A stretch of DNA of 42,334 nt from positions 1 to 42,334 of the forward strand of contig JAIOYV010000060.1 in assembly GCA_021740905.1 (NCBI GenBank). Reading direction: 5' to 3'. The translations under genes and the position numbers were made by a program. Shown piece by piece: positions 1 to 7,216 of this stretch. The notes under the pieces are model-generated. The model was not told the origin of the DNA and made no database searches. It saw only the letters and a program-made list of their open reading frames with translations. The stretch comes from Bacteroidales bacterium. Its GTDB lineage: Bacteria; Bacteroidota; Bacteroidia; Bacteroidales; M50B96. The stretch's first letter is position 1. Each line of letters begins with the position of its first letter.

Positions 1-73
1 TGTCAAACAACCCAACTTTCTCTTTCTTGAAAGCTGTGCTGAATGTCCTCCTCTCTTTTCGTTGACTTTTCAT
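1..73 (-). CDS. Transposase OrfA N-terminal fragment (IS3-like), cut by the window edge
   Basis: A minus-strand ATG at 73-71 opens a frame that runs off the left edge; only 24 residues are visible. They begin MKSQRKERRTFSTAFKKEKV. The basic start followed by 'RRTFSxxFKxE' is typical of the first helix of IS3-family OrfA helix-turn-helix proteins, which bind the element's ends. That is family knowledge applied to a very short stretch, so the call is tentative. The ATG lies 27 nt from a possible terminal repeat at 100-118, which is about where orfA starts in such elements. The rest of the element would lie to the left of this window. Confidence 0.45.
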   Translation of the reverse strand, partial: MKSQRKERRTFSTAFKKEKVGLFD

Positions 74-118
74 TTTAGCTAATTTACGAAAGTTTTCAAC
101 TAAACTTCGTGTCAACCT
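1..118 (-). mobile_element. Probable right-hand edge of an insertion sequence
   Basis: The OrfA-like fragment at 1-73 is followed by non-coding DNA. The stretch at 100-118, read on the minus strand as AGGTTGACACGAAGTTTAG, could be the terminal inverted repeat. The matching end is outside the window and no target-site duplication can be checked, so the boundary is a guess. Confidence 0.3.
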
Positions 119-138
119 ATATTATGAAAAGACAGTTT

Positions 139-185
139 GTTTCGGGTTTCGGGTTTCGGGTTTCGGTTTCGGGTTTCGGGTTGGG
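139..185. repeat. TTTCGGG heptamer array, left copy
   Basis: About six tandem copies of the 7-mer TTTCGGG, one with a G deleted, end in GGTTGGGG. The array lies just beyond the 3' end of the four-helix-bundle gene (stop at 194). It is the reverse complement of the CCCGAAA array at 642-682, so the two arrays form inverted flanks around that gene. Confidence 0.9.
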
Positions 186-193
186 GTTGTGTT

Positions 194-586
194 TTAGTTT
201 TTGAATTTACGGCCTTCAAAGTCGGTTTTATTCAGATAGTTGATAAAGGCACCTATTTTCTTTCCTATCAATATGGATTCCTCCTTCATTTCATTAAAGG
301 TTTTCAAATCAATGTATTTTCGATCACAAGCACGAACCAACTGCGAGCGTGACTCACCACATGAACCTTTTGAAAAGTACAGAAATTGGCGAAATTCCTT
401 TTTGCCATCACGTTCAAAACCCTCGGCGATATTATCCATAATCGAACCACTTGAGCCATTTATCTGATCTCTTAATTTGTAATCCTGTCCAAGTTCAGTA
501 GAAATTATTAATTCATGTACTTTTTGGCAAAAACCCCTCGCCATTTTCCAAATCTCTAAATCTTCAAAATTTGTAATTGTAGCCAT
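194..586 (-). CDS. Four-helix-bundle protein, 23S rRNA intervening-sequence family
   Basis: This 130-residue protein has the hallmarks of the TIGR02436 / S23 family: an N-terminal 'FEDLEIWKMAR' segment, a central 'QINGSSGSIMDNIAEGFER' stretch, then 'EFRQFLYFSKGSCGESRSQL'. The family folds as a four-helix bundle. It was first found inside intervening sequences of 23S rRNA genes but usually stands alone in Bacteroidota, where its function is unknown; relatives (Avd) accompany diversity-generating retroelements. No reverse transcriptase or template repeat is present here. A TAACTTTA box at 625-618 on the minus strand, one mismatch from TAnnTTTG, may be the promoter. The gene is solitary and bracketed by inverted heptamer arrays (139-185 and 642-682), which suggests that gene and arrays move or are kept as a unit. 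The family call is secure; the biological role is unknown. Confidence 0.88.
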   Translation of the reverse strand: MATITNFEDLEIWKMARGFCQKVHELIISTELGQDYKLRDQINGSSGSIMDNIAEGFERDGKKEFRQFLYFSKGSCGESRSQLVRACDRKYIDLKTFNEMKEESILIGKKIGAFINYLNKTDFEGRKFKN

Positions 587-641
587 AAGTCTATATTTTT
601 AATGAAAAATAAACGCATAAAGTTAGCCCGAAAATTACCAC

Positions 642-682
642 AACCCGAAACCCGAAACCCGAAACCCGAAACCCGAAACCGA
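642..682. repeat. CCCGAAA heptamer array, right copy
   Basis: Between five and six tandem copies of CCCGAAA end one base before the yaaA stop codon (684-686, TGA on the minus strand). With the inverted array at 139-185 it could form a long imperfect stem enclosing the four-helix-bundle gene. Confidence 0.9.
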
Positions 683-683
683 A

Positions 684-1451
684 TCACCCCCTTGTAAATA
701 CCAACATATTTCCCTTTGAAAATTCTTCATTAAAAAAATATCCTTCCGCATCGAATAGTTTCAGTTGCTCAGGGGCGGAAAGTTTATTTTGAATGATGAA
801 GCGGGTCATTAACCCACGGGCTTTTTTGGCATAAATACTGATCATTTTGTATTCGCCCTTGTTAAAATCCTTGAATGTAGGAGTGATAATTTTGGCTTTC
901 AGCTTTTTGCTGTTGATGGATCTGTAGTATTCGATCGAGGCCAGGTTGATCAAAATATCATCTCCCTGATTCTTTAAATCAGACTGGATACGACGGGTAA
1001 TTTTTGTGCCCCAAAAATCGTAAAGGTCGTTCCATTTCGGGGTTTGAAAATTGATCCCCATTTCGAGGCGGTAGGCCTGGATCAGGTCGAGAGGCTTTAG
1101 AACACCATACAAACCAGAAAGAATCCGAAGATGGTCCTGAGCAAAATCGAAATCCTCCAAAGCCAAAGAATCCGCGTCGATGCCGGTGTACACTTCGCCA
1201 CGGAAAGCGAGGATGGCTTGTTTTGCATTTTCCTTTGAGAAAGGAACCGACCAGGCACGATAGCGACTATAGTTTAAATCTACCAACTTCGGGCTTATGT
1301 CCATCAGATTGGCCAATTGATGCGGTTTCAGTTTTTTCAACTGAGTGATAAGCCGTTTGGCCTCTTTCAAATAATCAGGCTCACTGTATTTTTCGATTAC
1401 CGGGCTTCCCTCCATGTCGAGGGTTTTTGCCGGCGAAATTACTATCAACAT
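684..1451 (-). CDS. yaaA: Peroxide stress protein YaaA (DUF328/UPF0246)
   Basis: This full-length 255-residue protein begins with the family signature MLIVISPAKTLDM. Further family blocks are 'RAWSVPFSKENAKQAILAF', 'GEVYTGIDA', 'HLRILSGLYGVLKPLDLIQAYRLEMG' and 'NLASIEYYRSI'. In E. coli, YaaA lowers intracellular free iron during hydrogen peroxide stress and limits DNA and protein damage; it is cytoplasmic and has a DNA-binding-like fold. The gene appears monocistronic. A perfect Bacteroidota -7 box (TACCTTTG on the minus strand, 1478-1471) lies 20 nt upstream of the ATG, giving a very short leader. The 3' end abuts a CCCGAAA array. Confidence 0.95.
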   Translation of the reverse strand: MLIVISPAKTLDMEGSPVIEKYSEPDYLKEAKRLITQLKKLKPHQLANLMDISPKLVDLNYSRYRAWSVPFSKENAKQAILAFRGEVYTGIDADSLALEDFDFAQDHLRILSGLYGVLKPLDLIQAYRLEMGINFQTPKWNDLYDFWGTKITRRIQSDLKNQGDDILINLASIEYYRSINSKKLKAKIITPTFKDFNKGEYKMISIYAKKARGLMTRFIIQNKLSAPEQLKLFDAEGYFFNEEFSKGNMLVFTRG

Positions 1452-1470
1452 ACTTCGTTCTTTTGGTTGT

Positions 1471-1478
1471 CAAAGGTA
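1471..1478 (-). promoter_or_regulatory. Bacteroidota -7 box for yaaA
   Basis: The minus strand reads TACCTTTG, a full match to TAnnTTTG. No clear TTTG -33 box is seen at the usual 19-21 nt spacing, so this rests on the -7 box and its position. Confidence 0.5.
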
Positions 1479-1504
1479 TAAAAAAGTGAATTACCATGCA
1501 GGTA

Positions 1505-1640
1505 AATAGAACACGGATGAGGCAGATTACACAGATAAAAACGGATTATTCTTCTTCCGTGAAAAAAGGTCTTATACTACAACAATTAACAAATGAATTG
1601 AAACCAGGCTACATGACACAGATTGCACATCCGAGATAGA
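1505..1640. repeat. 'ACACGGATGA...CAGATTACACAGAT' word repeats
   Basis: The gap between the lipoprotein gene and yaaA holds the low-complexity phrases AACACGGATGAGGCAGATTA followed by CACAGATAAAAACGGATTAT at 1509-1548, and ATGACACAGATTGCACATCC at 1612-1631. A related phrase, 'GGATTTCACAGACCACGAATTACA', lies near 3123-3146. Similar degenerate phrases occur between genes in many bacteria. No gene is visible here. Confidence 0.55.
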
Positions 1641-1657
1641 GGGTGTATTATTTATTT

Positions 1658-2938
1658 TTAGTTATCTTTATTTTGGTCAGTTATTTTAATCTCTCCATTA
1701 TCAAGGACTGCAATTTCAAATCTTTTTTTCAAATCTACATCATATTTTATATCCACCAAATTCTCAGTAGAGGTGTGCCTCTTGGTTACGGTTTGTTCAG
1801 TTGCGCCCTCATATATAAATATCCTTTTATCTTTAGTAATATAAAAAAATCGAAACACCAAAGTCCTGTATGCTCCAATAAAAGCAAAAACAGGAATGAA
1901 CTTAGCTTTATAGCTTAATGAATCATATAATACCAACATACCATAACTACCATCTTCATGATTTCTCAAATTGTAATACATATTATCTGGAAATGGTTCA
2001 ATCTCTGAATAGTTTTGTTTTCCATACCAAGATATATAGTAGGATTGATATTTTCCAATATTAGGGAATCTATAATCAGCACAATTATCTCCCCAAGTTT
2101 TCGTTTCATTGAGCGATGCAAAGTCTTCTATTCTATCTTCAAAAGAAAATGAACTATGGAGATAAACCTTTTCTACTTCTGTTATTATAGGCAAAACGAA
2201 TACCCTTCCAGCTCCATCTTGAAACCTATTGGACATCTCATTCATATAAAAAGACCATATATCAAATAACTCTTTAAAATGAGGTTCTTGAATAGAGTCA
2301 GGGTGCTTGTAAATAGAAAAACCATCTTCGGGGAAAATATGATTAACCAATGCTTCAGGCCCATAGGGGAATTGTTTGTTCACAAAATCATAAGTATCAA
2401 GACTAATTCTATCCGTGCGATATAACTTTAATAAATCATAAAATTTTTGATTTCTTATTGAATCATTTTTATTCAGTATTGAATCCCATTGCGCTGTAGG
2501 AATATGCTTTTGATTCGATTTTTTAGACCGTAATATATCTCTTAATTCAGTATATATTTTACTTCTTACTGTATCATTATTTATTAATATTGAATCCCAT
2601 TTGGAAGAATACTCATGACTTTGCCCTATTTTTTTTGACCCAAGTCTTCCATAATAATGATAAATCTCCTTCAAACAAAGTTTTTTGTAAACTTGATAAA
2701 GTAATTGACTTCTTTCAAATTCACGTTTAATCACAGTTGAATCAGGATTAGCGGTTGATTCGACTATATGTTCCAATTCTTTCTTTTTTTCTTCTACTAC
2801 TTTTGTTTTTTCCAGCTTTGCCTTTGTTCTATTCAATGTATCAGCTGACTGGTTACTATTATTGTTATTGCTTTTCGTGGAATTTATACACGAAGTGAAT
2901 ATGGTTAATAAAACTAATACGCTTAATAGATGTCTCAT
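1658..2938 (-). CDS. Lipoprotein of unknown function
   Basis: The 426-residue product has a lipoprotein signal peptide with lipobox 'FTSC' (Cys17), so it should be anchored in the outer or inner membrane. A linker rich in Asn, Ser, Lys and Glu (about 18-75) follows. The rest is a charged helical stretch (about 75-190) and a more beta-rich, aromatic C-terminal half (about 200-426). No named domain is recognised. Two spans with 'WDSILxNxDxxRxKxYxxLR' near residues 113-133 and 150-170 look like an internal repeat. The gene is A+T-richer than its neighbours and appears solitary, so recent acquisition is possible. A TATCTTCG box at 3004-2997, one mismatch from the -7 consensus, could be the promoter. 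Confidence 0.75.
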   Translation of the reverse strand: MRHLLSVLVLLTIFTSCINSTKSNNNNSNQSADTLNRTKAKLEKTKVVEEKKKELEHIVESTANPDSTVIKREFERSQLLYQVYKKLCLKEIYHYYGRLGSKKIGQSHEYSSKWDSILINNDTVRSKIYTELRDILRSKKSNQKHIPTAQWDSILNKNDSIRNQKFYDLLKLYRTDRISLDTYDFVNKQFPYGPEALVNHIFPEDGFSIYKHPDSIQEPHFKELFDIWSFYMNEMSNRFQDGAGRVFVLPIITEVEKVYLHSSFSFEDRIEDFASLNETKTWGDNCADYRFPNIGKYQSYYISWYGKQNYSEIEPFPDNMYYNLRNHEDGSYGMLVLYDSLSYKAKFIPVFAFIGAYRTLVFRFFYITKDKRIFIYEGATEQTVTKRHTSTENLVDIKYDVDLKKRFEIAVLDNGEIKITDQNKDN

Positions 2939-3171
2939 TAATTTTCTATAAAACTGTTATTTTCCATCACTCCAAATCAAATTTTGGTTTATTAAACGAA
3001 GATAGGCAAACCGCACCTAAATCCAATACATTGGCACCGATAATGTTTCAAAGAACCGGACTTGCCACTTCCTTGTTGAGATTACAAAACTCACACAAGC
3101 CCCATGGCATGGATTACTTCCTGGATTTCACAGACCACGAATTACAATTCCGACTCTGCGGGAAAGTGGTT

Positions 3172-3597
3172 TACTCTGTCGCTCCTGCCGGAGCTTTTTT
3201 TCGGGGGATGTTCAACTTTCTACCATACTTTCGTCCCTATCGGGACTTAAACAATTTAGGTTCAGAAATCATAAGCCCCGCAGATTCGAAAATATGATTG
3301 TCTTGCAAAAACTACTTTCAATTGTCAGTAAAAGGTGAAAAAATGGTTTTCCCCGGAATCTGAAACTGGTTTAATTCTGTCGCTCCTACCGTAGCTGTTT
3401 TTCTGAGGGTTCTCACTTTCTACCATACTTCCATCCCTATCGGGACTTAAACAAATTTGGTTTCGGAACTGAAAGCCTCGTAAAGGCAAAAGTATGGTAG
3501 TATTTAAGTTCCCTGAATCAAAAGCCTCGATAGAGGCGACAGTATGGTAGCAATGAAGCAACTGGGAGCACAAGCCTCGTAGAGGTGACAGTATAAC
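3172..3597. repeat. Palindromic REP-like cluster (five units, two orientations)
   Basis: Two units read 'CTGTCGCTCCTxCxGxAGCT', then after a gap 'CTACCATACTT' and 'CCCTATCGGGACTTAAAC' (about 3175-3252 and 3378-3452). Three inverted units read 'AAGCCTCGTAGAGGYGACAGTATGGTAG' with variations (about 3473-3500, 3522-3550 and 3571-3597), spaced about 49 nt apart. The halves GCCTCnnnAGAGGC and TCCCTATCGGGA are self-complementary and could fold into hairpins. The pattern suits a dispersed bacterial palindromic repeat family, not a gene. Confidence 0.75.
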
Positions 3598-3689
3598 AGG
3601 AAATACCCTTATACATCTTGGCCTGATTCAATTGAAATCATCAAAATAATTGGATCCTTCCAATATTGTGGGCTGCCCAATGAAGACTG

Positions 3690-3721
3690 GCGACTGCCGG
3701 CTGAAGACTGTGGACTCCTGA
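3690..3721. repeat. 'GACTG/GAAGACTG' word repeats at a gene 3' end
   Basis: Degenerate words GAAGACTGGCGACTGCCGGC and TGAAGACTGTGGACTCCTGA end exactly at the stop codon of the small gene at 3722-3898. The same word family recurs at 35239-35305 and 35361-35396. Confidence 0.65.
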
Positions 3722-3898
3722 CTAATTCTTCGTTGCTTTTCTCGATACCAGTTTTTCTTCATCCTCTTTGCTCATTTTTATTTTGACCTTGCCGGGTGGT
3801 TTATCATCCAACCGGGATTTCAAATCGAGCAAAAAGGATTCATCATCGATGTCGTAGATTTTATCAATGATCAAGTACTTCAGTTGGGCTAAATTCAT
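3722..3898 (-). CDS. Small acidic/basic protein of unknown function, 58 residues
   Basis: The minus strand has an ATG at 3898-3896 and a TAG at 3724-3722. The product begins MNLAQLKYLIIDKIYDIDDE, continues 'SFLLDLKSRLDDKPPGKVKI' and ends 'KMSKEDEEKLVSRKATKN'. The amphipathic N-terminal helix with 'LKxxLIDKIxxIDDExxL' resembles short antitoxin-like or addiction-module proteins common in Bacteroidota, but no toxin gene lies on either side and the function is unknown. Codon usage looks genuine, and there are no in-frame stops in a region otherwise full of them. It lies 120 nt downstream of the anti-sigma gene on the same strand, so it could share its transcript. A word-repeat array begins at its stop codon. 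Confidence 0.55.
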   Translation of the reverse strand: MNLAQLKYLIIDKIYDIDDESFLLDLKSRLDDKPPGKVKIKMSKEDEEKLVSRKATKN

Positions 3899-4018
3899 GA
3901 TTTTGGGTTTCGTTTTTCATCATACGCAAAAGTATTTGAGGCTTGGGTTAATCAGACTAATCAAAGCATAAAAAACGTTAAAACTGGTTTTTCATTGCCT
4001 GTTGTGAAAAATGCCAGA

Positions 4019-4897
4019 TTAGTCTTTTGAGTATTCTTTTAATTCTGAAAGATCAATAGAACCGGACAATTCTATCAGCAAATCCGCAGTATCGCCCTGA
4101 TGGTAATAAATATACGCCTGTTCATTGTCGGGCAGATCCAGCACATAGAAAGAAAACCCTTTCGCATCCGACTTATTCAGGAGATGGGCTTCGGGCGAAT
4201 TGGTGACCTGTTCAAAATAACTGGCAATTTCATCCTTCTTTTTGACATCCTTATCACTGATCCGGCTTATTTTTATCGATGATACTTCCCTTGTCAATGA
4301 TTGAAAAATTTTCTGGCCTTCCAATTCTGCAAGTTTCTTCAACATTTCTTCATCCACAACCAGAGAGATTGCCTTGTCATCCAAATTTGCCGATGAGAAC
4401 AAACCATCCATGAGCCTATTCCCATGATGATTTTCATCCGGTGATATTCCTTCTGAAAGTATTCGCAGGGCTTCGTCGGTATATTGATAACATTGCTCGA
4501 TGGTACCACACGAAACACTCGTCAATGAAGTAGTCAGCTTGTCGGCGTTCATGCCAGAGCTAAAGCTTTCCTCAAGGCTCTTCACCACAAATATGAGCAA
4601 AAACCCGGCTGCCACGGCAGTAATTATCCTGCCTATAATAGGCCCGGATTTTTTCTTCTGTAAAGGAACAACCGGCGGCCCTTCAAGAAGATTTGCCCTA
4701 ATTTTATCTTCCAGGCCGGTAGCCTCTGGCCGTTCTTCTGCAAGCCCAGAAAAAAAAATGAATTGGTCTCGCGAGGCTTGCAGATCATCGCTTACCTGGT
4801 TGCCAAGAAAATACTCCCTCAACTGTTTCTCCTCGCTAAGGTCGGTGTCGGCGCTATAATATTTCTCTAAAAGATATTTAATTTCCTGTTGTTTCAT
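4019..4897 (-). CDS. Membrane anti-sigma-like protein with extra periplasmic domain
   Basis: The chosen ATG at 4897-4895 overlaps the last 20 nt of the sigma gene, a normal coupling; an ATG 27 nt further upstream is also possible. The 292-residue product has a cytoplasmic acidic N-terminal part (about 1-80, 'YYSADTDLSEEKQLREYFLG', typical of Bacteroidota anti-sigma proteins). One membrane span follows (about 90-110, 'IIGRIITAVAAGFLLIFVVK'), then about 180 residues outside. That part ('ISLVVDEEMLKKLAEL', 'ISRISDKDVKKKDEIASYFE', 'GFSFYVLDLPDNEQAYIYYH') resembles DUF4252-type proteins, which often sit beside ECF sigma genes. It probably holds the sigma factor at the membrane until a signal arrives. 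No carboxypeptidase-like FecR domain is present, so this is not a classic FecR. Confidence 0.7.
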   Translation of the reverse strand: MKQQEIKYLLEKYYSADTDLSEEKQLREYFLGNQVSDDLQASRDQFIFFSGLAEERPEATGLEDKIRANLLEGPPVVPLQKKKSGPIIGRIITAVAAGFLLIFVVKSLEESFSSGMNADKLTTSLTSVSCGTIEQCYQYTDEALRILSEGISPDENHHGNRLMDGLFSSANLDDKAISLVVDEEMLKKLAELEGQKIFQSLTREVSSIKISRISDKDVKKKDEIASYFEQVTNSPEAHLLNKSDAKGFSFYVLDLPDNEQAYIYYHQGDTADLLIELSGSIDLSELKEYSKD

Positions 4898-5396
4898 AGT
4901 TGTAAATTTTTGCAATTTCATCACGAACTTTTTTTCTTGCCCTCGAAAGGTTCACACGCACGGCATTCAACTGCATGTCCAACATTTCGGCAATCTCCTC
5001 ATACGTGCACTCATCAATGTCGCGCAATTGAATGACCATCCTCTGTTGTTCGGGCAGTTCACCAATAATCTGTTTCACAAGGGCTAACTTCTCAAGGTCT
5101 TCGGTACGTTGGGCCGGTGTGGCATTTGCCTGTCCTGGTTCGACTCTCATGGTATCCTCAATCGAATAGGTGCGCTTTGCTTTCAACTTATCGAGGCAAT
5201 GGTTGCGTGTTACTGTGTAGGCGAAAGCCTCGATGCTGTTGTAAGTGCTCAGCTTGTCACGAATATTCCAGAGTTTCACAAACACATCCTGGACTGCATC
5301 CTCCGCATCGGCTGCACTTCTCAAAAACCTCAAAGCAAAATAATACAGCTTTTGGTTAATTGGTAATACCTCTAATTGAAATTCTTCTGCGCTCAT
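4878..5396 (-). CDS. ECF-type RNA polymerase sigma-70 factor
   Basis: The 172-residue protein has a sigma-70 region 2 (about 10-75: 'LYYFALRFLRSAADAEDAVQ', 'DVFVKLW', then 'AFAYTVTRNHCLDKLKAK') and a region 4 helix-turn-helix (about 112-165: 'LPEQQRMVIQLRDIDECTYE', 'EIAEMLDMQLNAVRVNLSRA'). It should direct RNA polymerase to a small envelope or stress regulon. Its gene overlaps that of the membrane protein at 4019-4897, the usual sigma/anti-sigma arrangement in which the partner keeps the factor inactive. The ATG at 5396 is the only start that keeps region 2 whole. The target genes cannot be told from the window; the PD40-OmpA gene upstream is a possible but unproven member. Confidence 0.93.
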   Translation of the reverse strand: MSAEEFQLEVLPINQKLYYFALRFLRSAADAEDAVQDVFVKLWNIRDKLSTYNSIEAFAYTVTRNHCLDKLKAKRTYSIEDTMRVEPGQANATPAQRTEDLEKLALVKQIIGELPEQQRMVIQLRDIDECTYEEIAEMLDMQLNAVRVNLSRARKKVRDEIAKIYNYETTGN

Positions 5397-5502
5397 ACTC
5401 CGGCCTTGACGATTCGTTTATAAAATAATTACAGAAACTGGGGAAATTTATTTTTCATTCGCATAATTTACACTTTATCAGCTCTTTTCAACTATTAAGG
5501 AT

Positions 5503-5670
5503 TGGAGTGATGGAGTGTTGGAGTACTGGGGGGATTTAAATTAGTGAGTACAAATTTGAAATGTTAACAATTTGAATTCCTGATTAAGTTGTGCAAGTAA
5601 ACCACCAATACTCCATCACTAGTACCCCATCTCTTAAAAACTTCTTAACTCAGAACTTTTCAACTCCTAT
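5503..5670. repeat. 'GGAGTGATGGAGT' and 'GAGTTCTAAGTTGAG' word repeats
   Basis: The gap upstream of the sigma gene holds GGAGTGATGGAGTGTTGGAG at about 5504-5523. An inverted relative lies at about 5605-5632 (minus strand GGGGTACTAGTGATGGAGTA), so the two could pair. Directly after the OmpA-family stop codon the minus strand reads GGAGTTGAAAAGTTCTGAGT. No gene is visible. Confidence 0.6.
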
Positions 5671-7194
5671 CTACTTCTTCAATATGGTAAACTCAACCCT
5701 TCTATTCTGCTGCTGTCCTTCCTCTGTTTCGTTGCTGGCAAGGGGTTTGTCTTTTCCATAGCCTTTGGCAATAATTCTTTTCTGGTCGATTTTCTTCGAG
5801 ACAAGGTATTTTTTCACCTCTCCTGCCCTATCGCCCGAAAGCTTTCGATTGAATGAATCGGACCCCACATTATCGGTATGTCCCGAAATCTCAATTTCCA
5901 TCCTGGGGTTTTCATCCATCAATTTCATTACTTTGTTCAATTCTGGAAACGATTCCGGTCTTAATTCAGCTTTGCCAAAATCGAAGAAAATATTGTTGAG
6001 ACGAACAGTATGCCCCACTTCAATGGGCACAAGCTTTAGGTCTTTTAAAATTTCCTTGTATTCATCAATTTGTAACAAGTCGATATTCTCAGAAACCGGG
6101 AAATAGCCATCTACTTTGGCTGAAAAGGAATAGCGTTTTCCGTAGGGCAAAATAATTTTGAAACTGCCATCCTCTGGATTGGTGCGAGCCGTGCCGGAAA
6201 CCTCTTCCTGCCCAAGCTCTTCATACTCAATTTCGGCAGCAATTCCCTGGCCTGTTTTCGAGTCGATCACCTGGCCACTGATCAGCACAACCGGGTCGGG
6301 CTGATCTTCCTCAACAAGGGGGATCCTGACAATGTCTTCCAAGCCGAGAGAGTTTTCTGTGGAAACCATATAAGCATATTTCCCGGCAGCATCAAGTGAG
6401 TAATATGCCTCCCATGCAGGTGTATTGATTGCCGGGCCAAGATTTTTGGGCTTGCTCCACTTTTTCCAACTATCATCTAAACGGCGGCTCATGTAAATAT
6501 CATACGACCCAAGTCCACCGGGCCGGTTGCTCGAAAAATAGAGTGTCTTCCCGTCGGATGCTAAAAATGGCGACACTTCATCTGTGTTCTTCCAATTTAT
6601 TTCCTTGCCCAGGCTTTTGGGTTTGCTCCACCCGCCTTTTTTGCGCAGCTGACTAAAATAAATATCGCAGAGGTTGCCAGTCAGATCTTCCGAGAAATAC
6701 ATCAGGATGGTTTGCCCGTCGTTGCTTAGAAATGCCCCACTGAATTCGCCCATGTCCATGTCCTCGTAGAAATTGATGTCGAGTTTTTCGGGAAGGCTCC
6801 ATCCATCCTTTTCGCGGTAAATAAGCGAATAGCCTTTCGATACCAATTCGCCATTCTCAAAAGCCCCTTTTACCAGGAACACATTGCCATCGGGGGTAAC
6901 ACTCAATACCGAGTTGTATTTTATCCTGTTCAGGGTATTTGGCGTATGAATGGCCTTCCCCCAACTTCCATCCGCCGTTTTAGACGACATCCAAATATCC
7001 TCACTGTCATCTTCTCCTTGGCGATTTTGAGGATGATCGACCCTTACAAAATAAAGGCTTTCCCCATCAGGGCTTACAATTGGGTTTATCTCCCGGTATT
7101 TTGAATTGATGTTTGGCCCCAAATTTTCTTTTTCCTGGCCAATCCCAATATGAGCCAGAATAACAGCTATTAGCAATAGTATGTAATTTTTCAT
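5671..7194 (-). CDS. PD40 beta-propeller / OmpA-family envelope protein
   Basis: The start is placed at the ATG at 7194, because a -7 box (7216-7209) lies just upstream and the residues before it do not form a signal sequence. The 507-residue product has a signal peptide ('MKNYILLLIAVILAHIGIGQ'). WD40-like PD40 repeats cover about 35-275 ('VSPDGESLYFVR', 'LSNDGQTILMYFS', 'LASDGKTLYFSSNRPGGLGS'). A carboxypeptidase-regulatory-like beta domain covers about 290-375 ('ISGQVIDSKTGQGIAAEI'), and a C-terminal OmpA domain about 390-507 ('IFFDFGKAELRPES', 'ISGHTDNVGSDSFNRKLS', 'NRRVEF') should bind peptidoglycan in the periplasm. The order PD40, CRD, OmpA is that of PorE, a T9SS periplasmic component. 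PorE, however, has N-terminal TPRs and a lipoprotein signal, which are missing here, so this is a relative and not a clear orthologue. Confidence 0.85.
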   Translation of the reverse strand: MKNYILLLIAVILAHIGIGQEKENLGPNINSKYREINPIVSPDGESLYFVRVDHPQNRQGEDDSEDIWMSSKTADGSWGKAIHTPNTLNRIKYNSVLSVTPDGNVFLVKGAFENGELVSKGYSLIYREKDGWSLPEKLDINFYEDMDMGEFSGAFLSNDGQTILMYFSEDLTGNLCDIYFSQLRKKGGWSKPKSLGKEINWKNTDEVSPFLASDGKTLYFSSNRPGGLGSYDIYMSRRLDDSWKKWSKPKNLGPAINTPAWEAYYSLDAAGKYAYMVSTENSLGLEDIVRIPLVEEDQPDPVVLISGQVIDSKTGQGIAAEIEYEELGQEEVSGTARTNPEDGSFKIILPYGKRYSFSAKVDGYFPVSENIDLLQIDEYKEILKDLKLVPIEVGHTVRLNNIFFDFGKAELRPESFPELNKVMKLMDENPRMEIEISGHTDNVGSDSFNRKLSGDRAGEVKKYLVSKKIDQKRIIAKGYGKDKPLASNETEEGQQQNRRVEFTILKK

Positions 7195-7208
7195 AATATC
7201 CATGTTTT

Positions 7209-7216
7209 CAAAAATA
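7209..7216 (-). promoter_or_regulatory. Bacteroidota -7 box for the PD40-OmpA gene
   Basis: The minus strand reads TATTTTTG, a full match to TAnnTTTG, 15 nt upstream of the preferred ATG. It argues against the upstream start at 7224. No well-spaced -33 TTTG is seen. Confidence 0.45.

Larger units (their letters stand above)
2939..3721. other. Long gene-free stretch filled with interspersed repeats
   Basis: No convincing gene is visible: the open frames here are short and run through palindromic repeats. The stretch holds one 'CACAGA' phrase (about 3123-3146), the repeat cluster at 3172-3597, and 'GACTGCCGGCTGAAGACTG' words next to the small gene at 3722. Confidence 0.7.

Noticed and set aside
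194-586. Diversity-generating retroelement, suggested by the Avd-like four-helix-bundle protein
   Set aside because: There is no reverse transcriptase and no template/variable repeat pair in the window; the bundle family is much broader than Avd.
139-682. Telomere-like repeats that might mark a linear end
   Set aside because: Both arrays are internal, short and inverted to each other, with ordinary genes on one side and a probable IS edge on the other.
3473-3597. Three repeats about 49 nt apart that look like a short CRISPR array
   Set aside because: The units differ by several bases, are palindromic, occur also in the inverted orientation at 3175-3452, and no cas gene is near. They fit a REP-like family.
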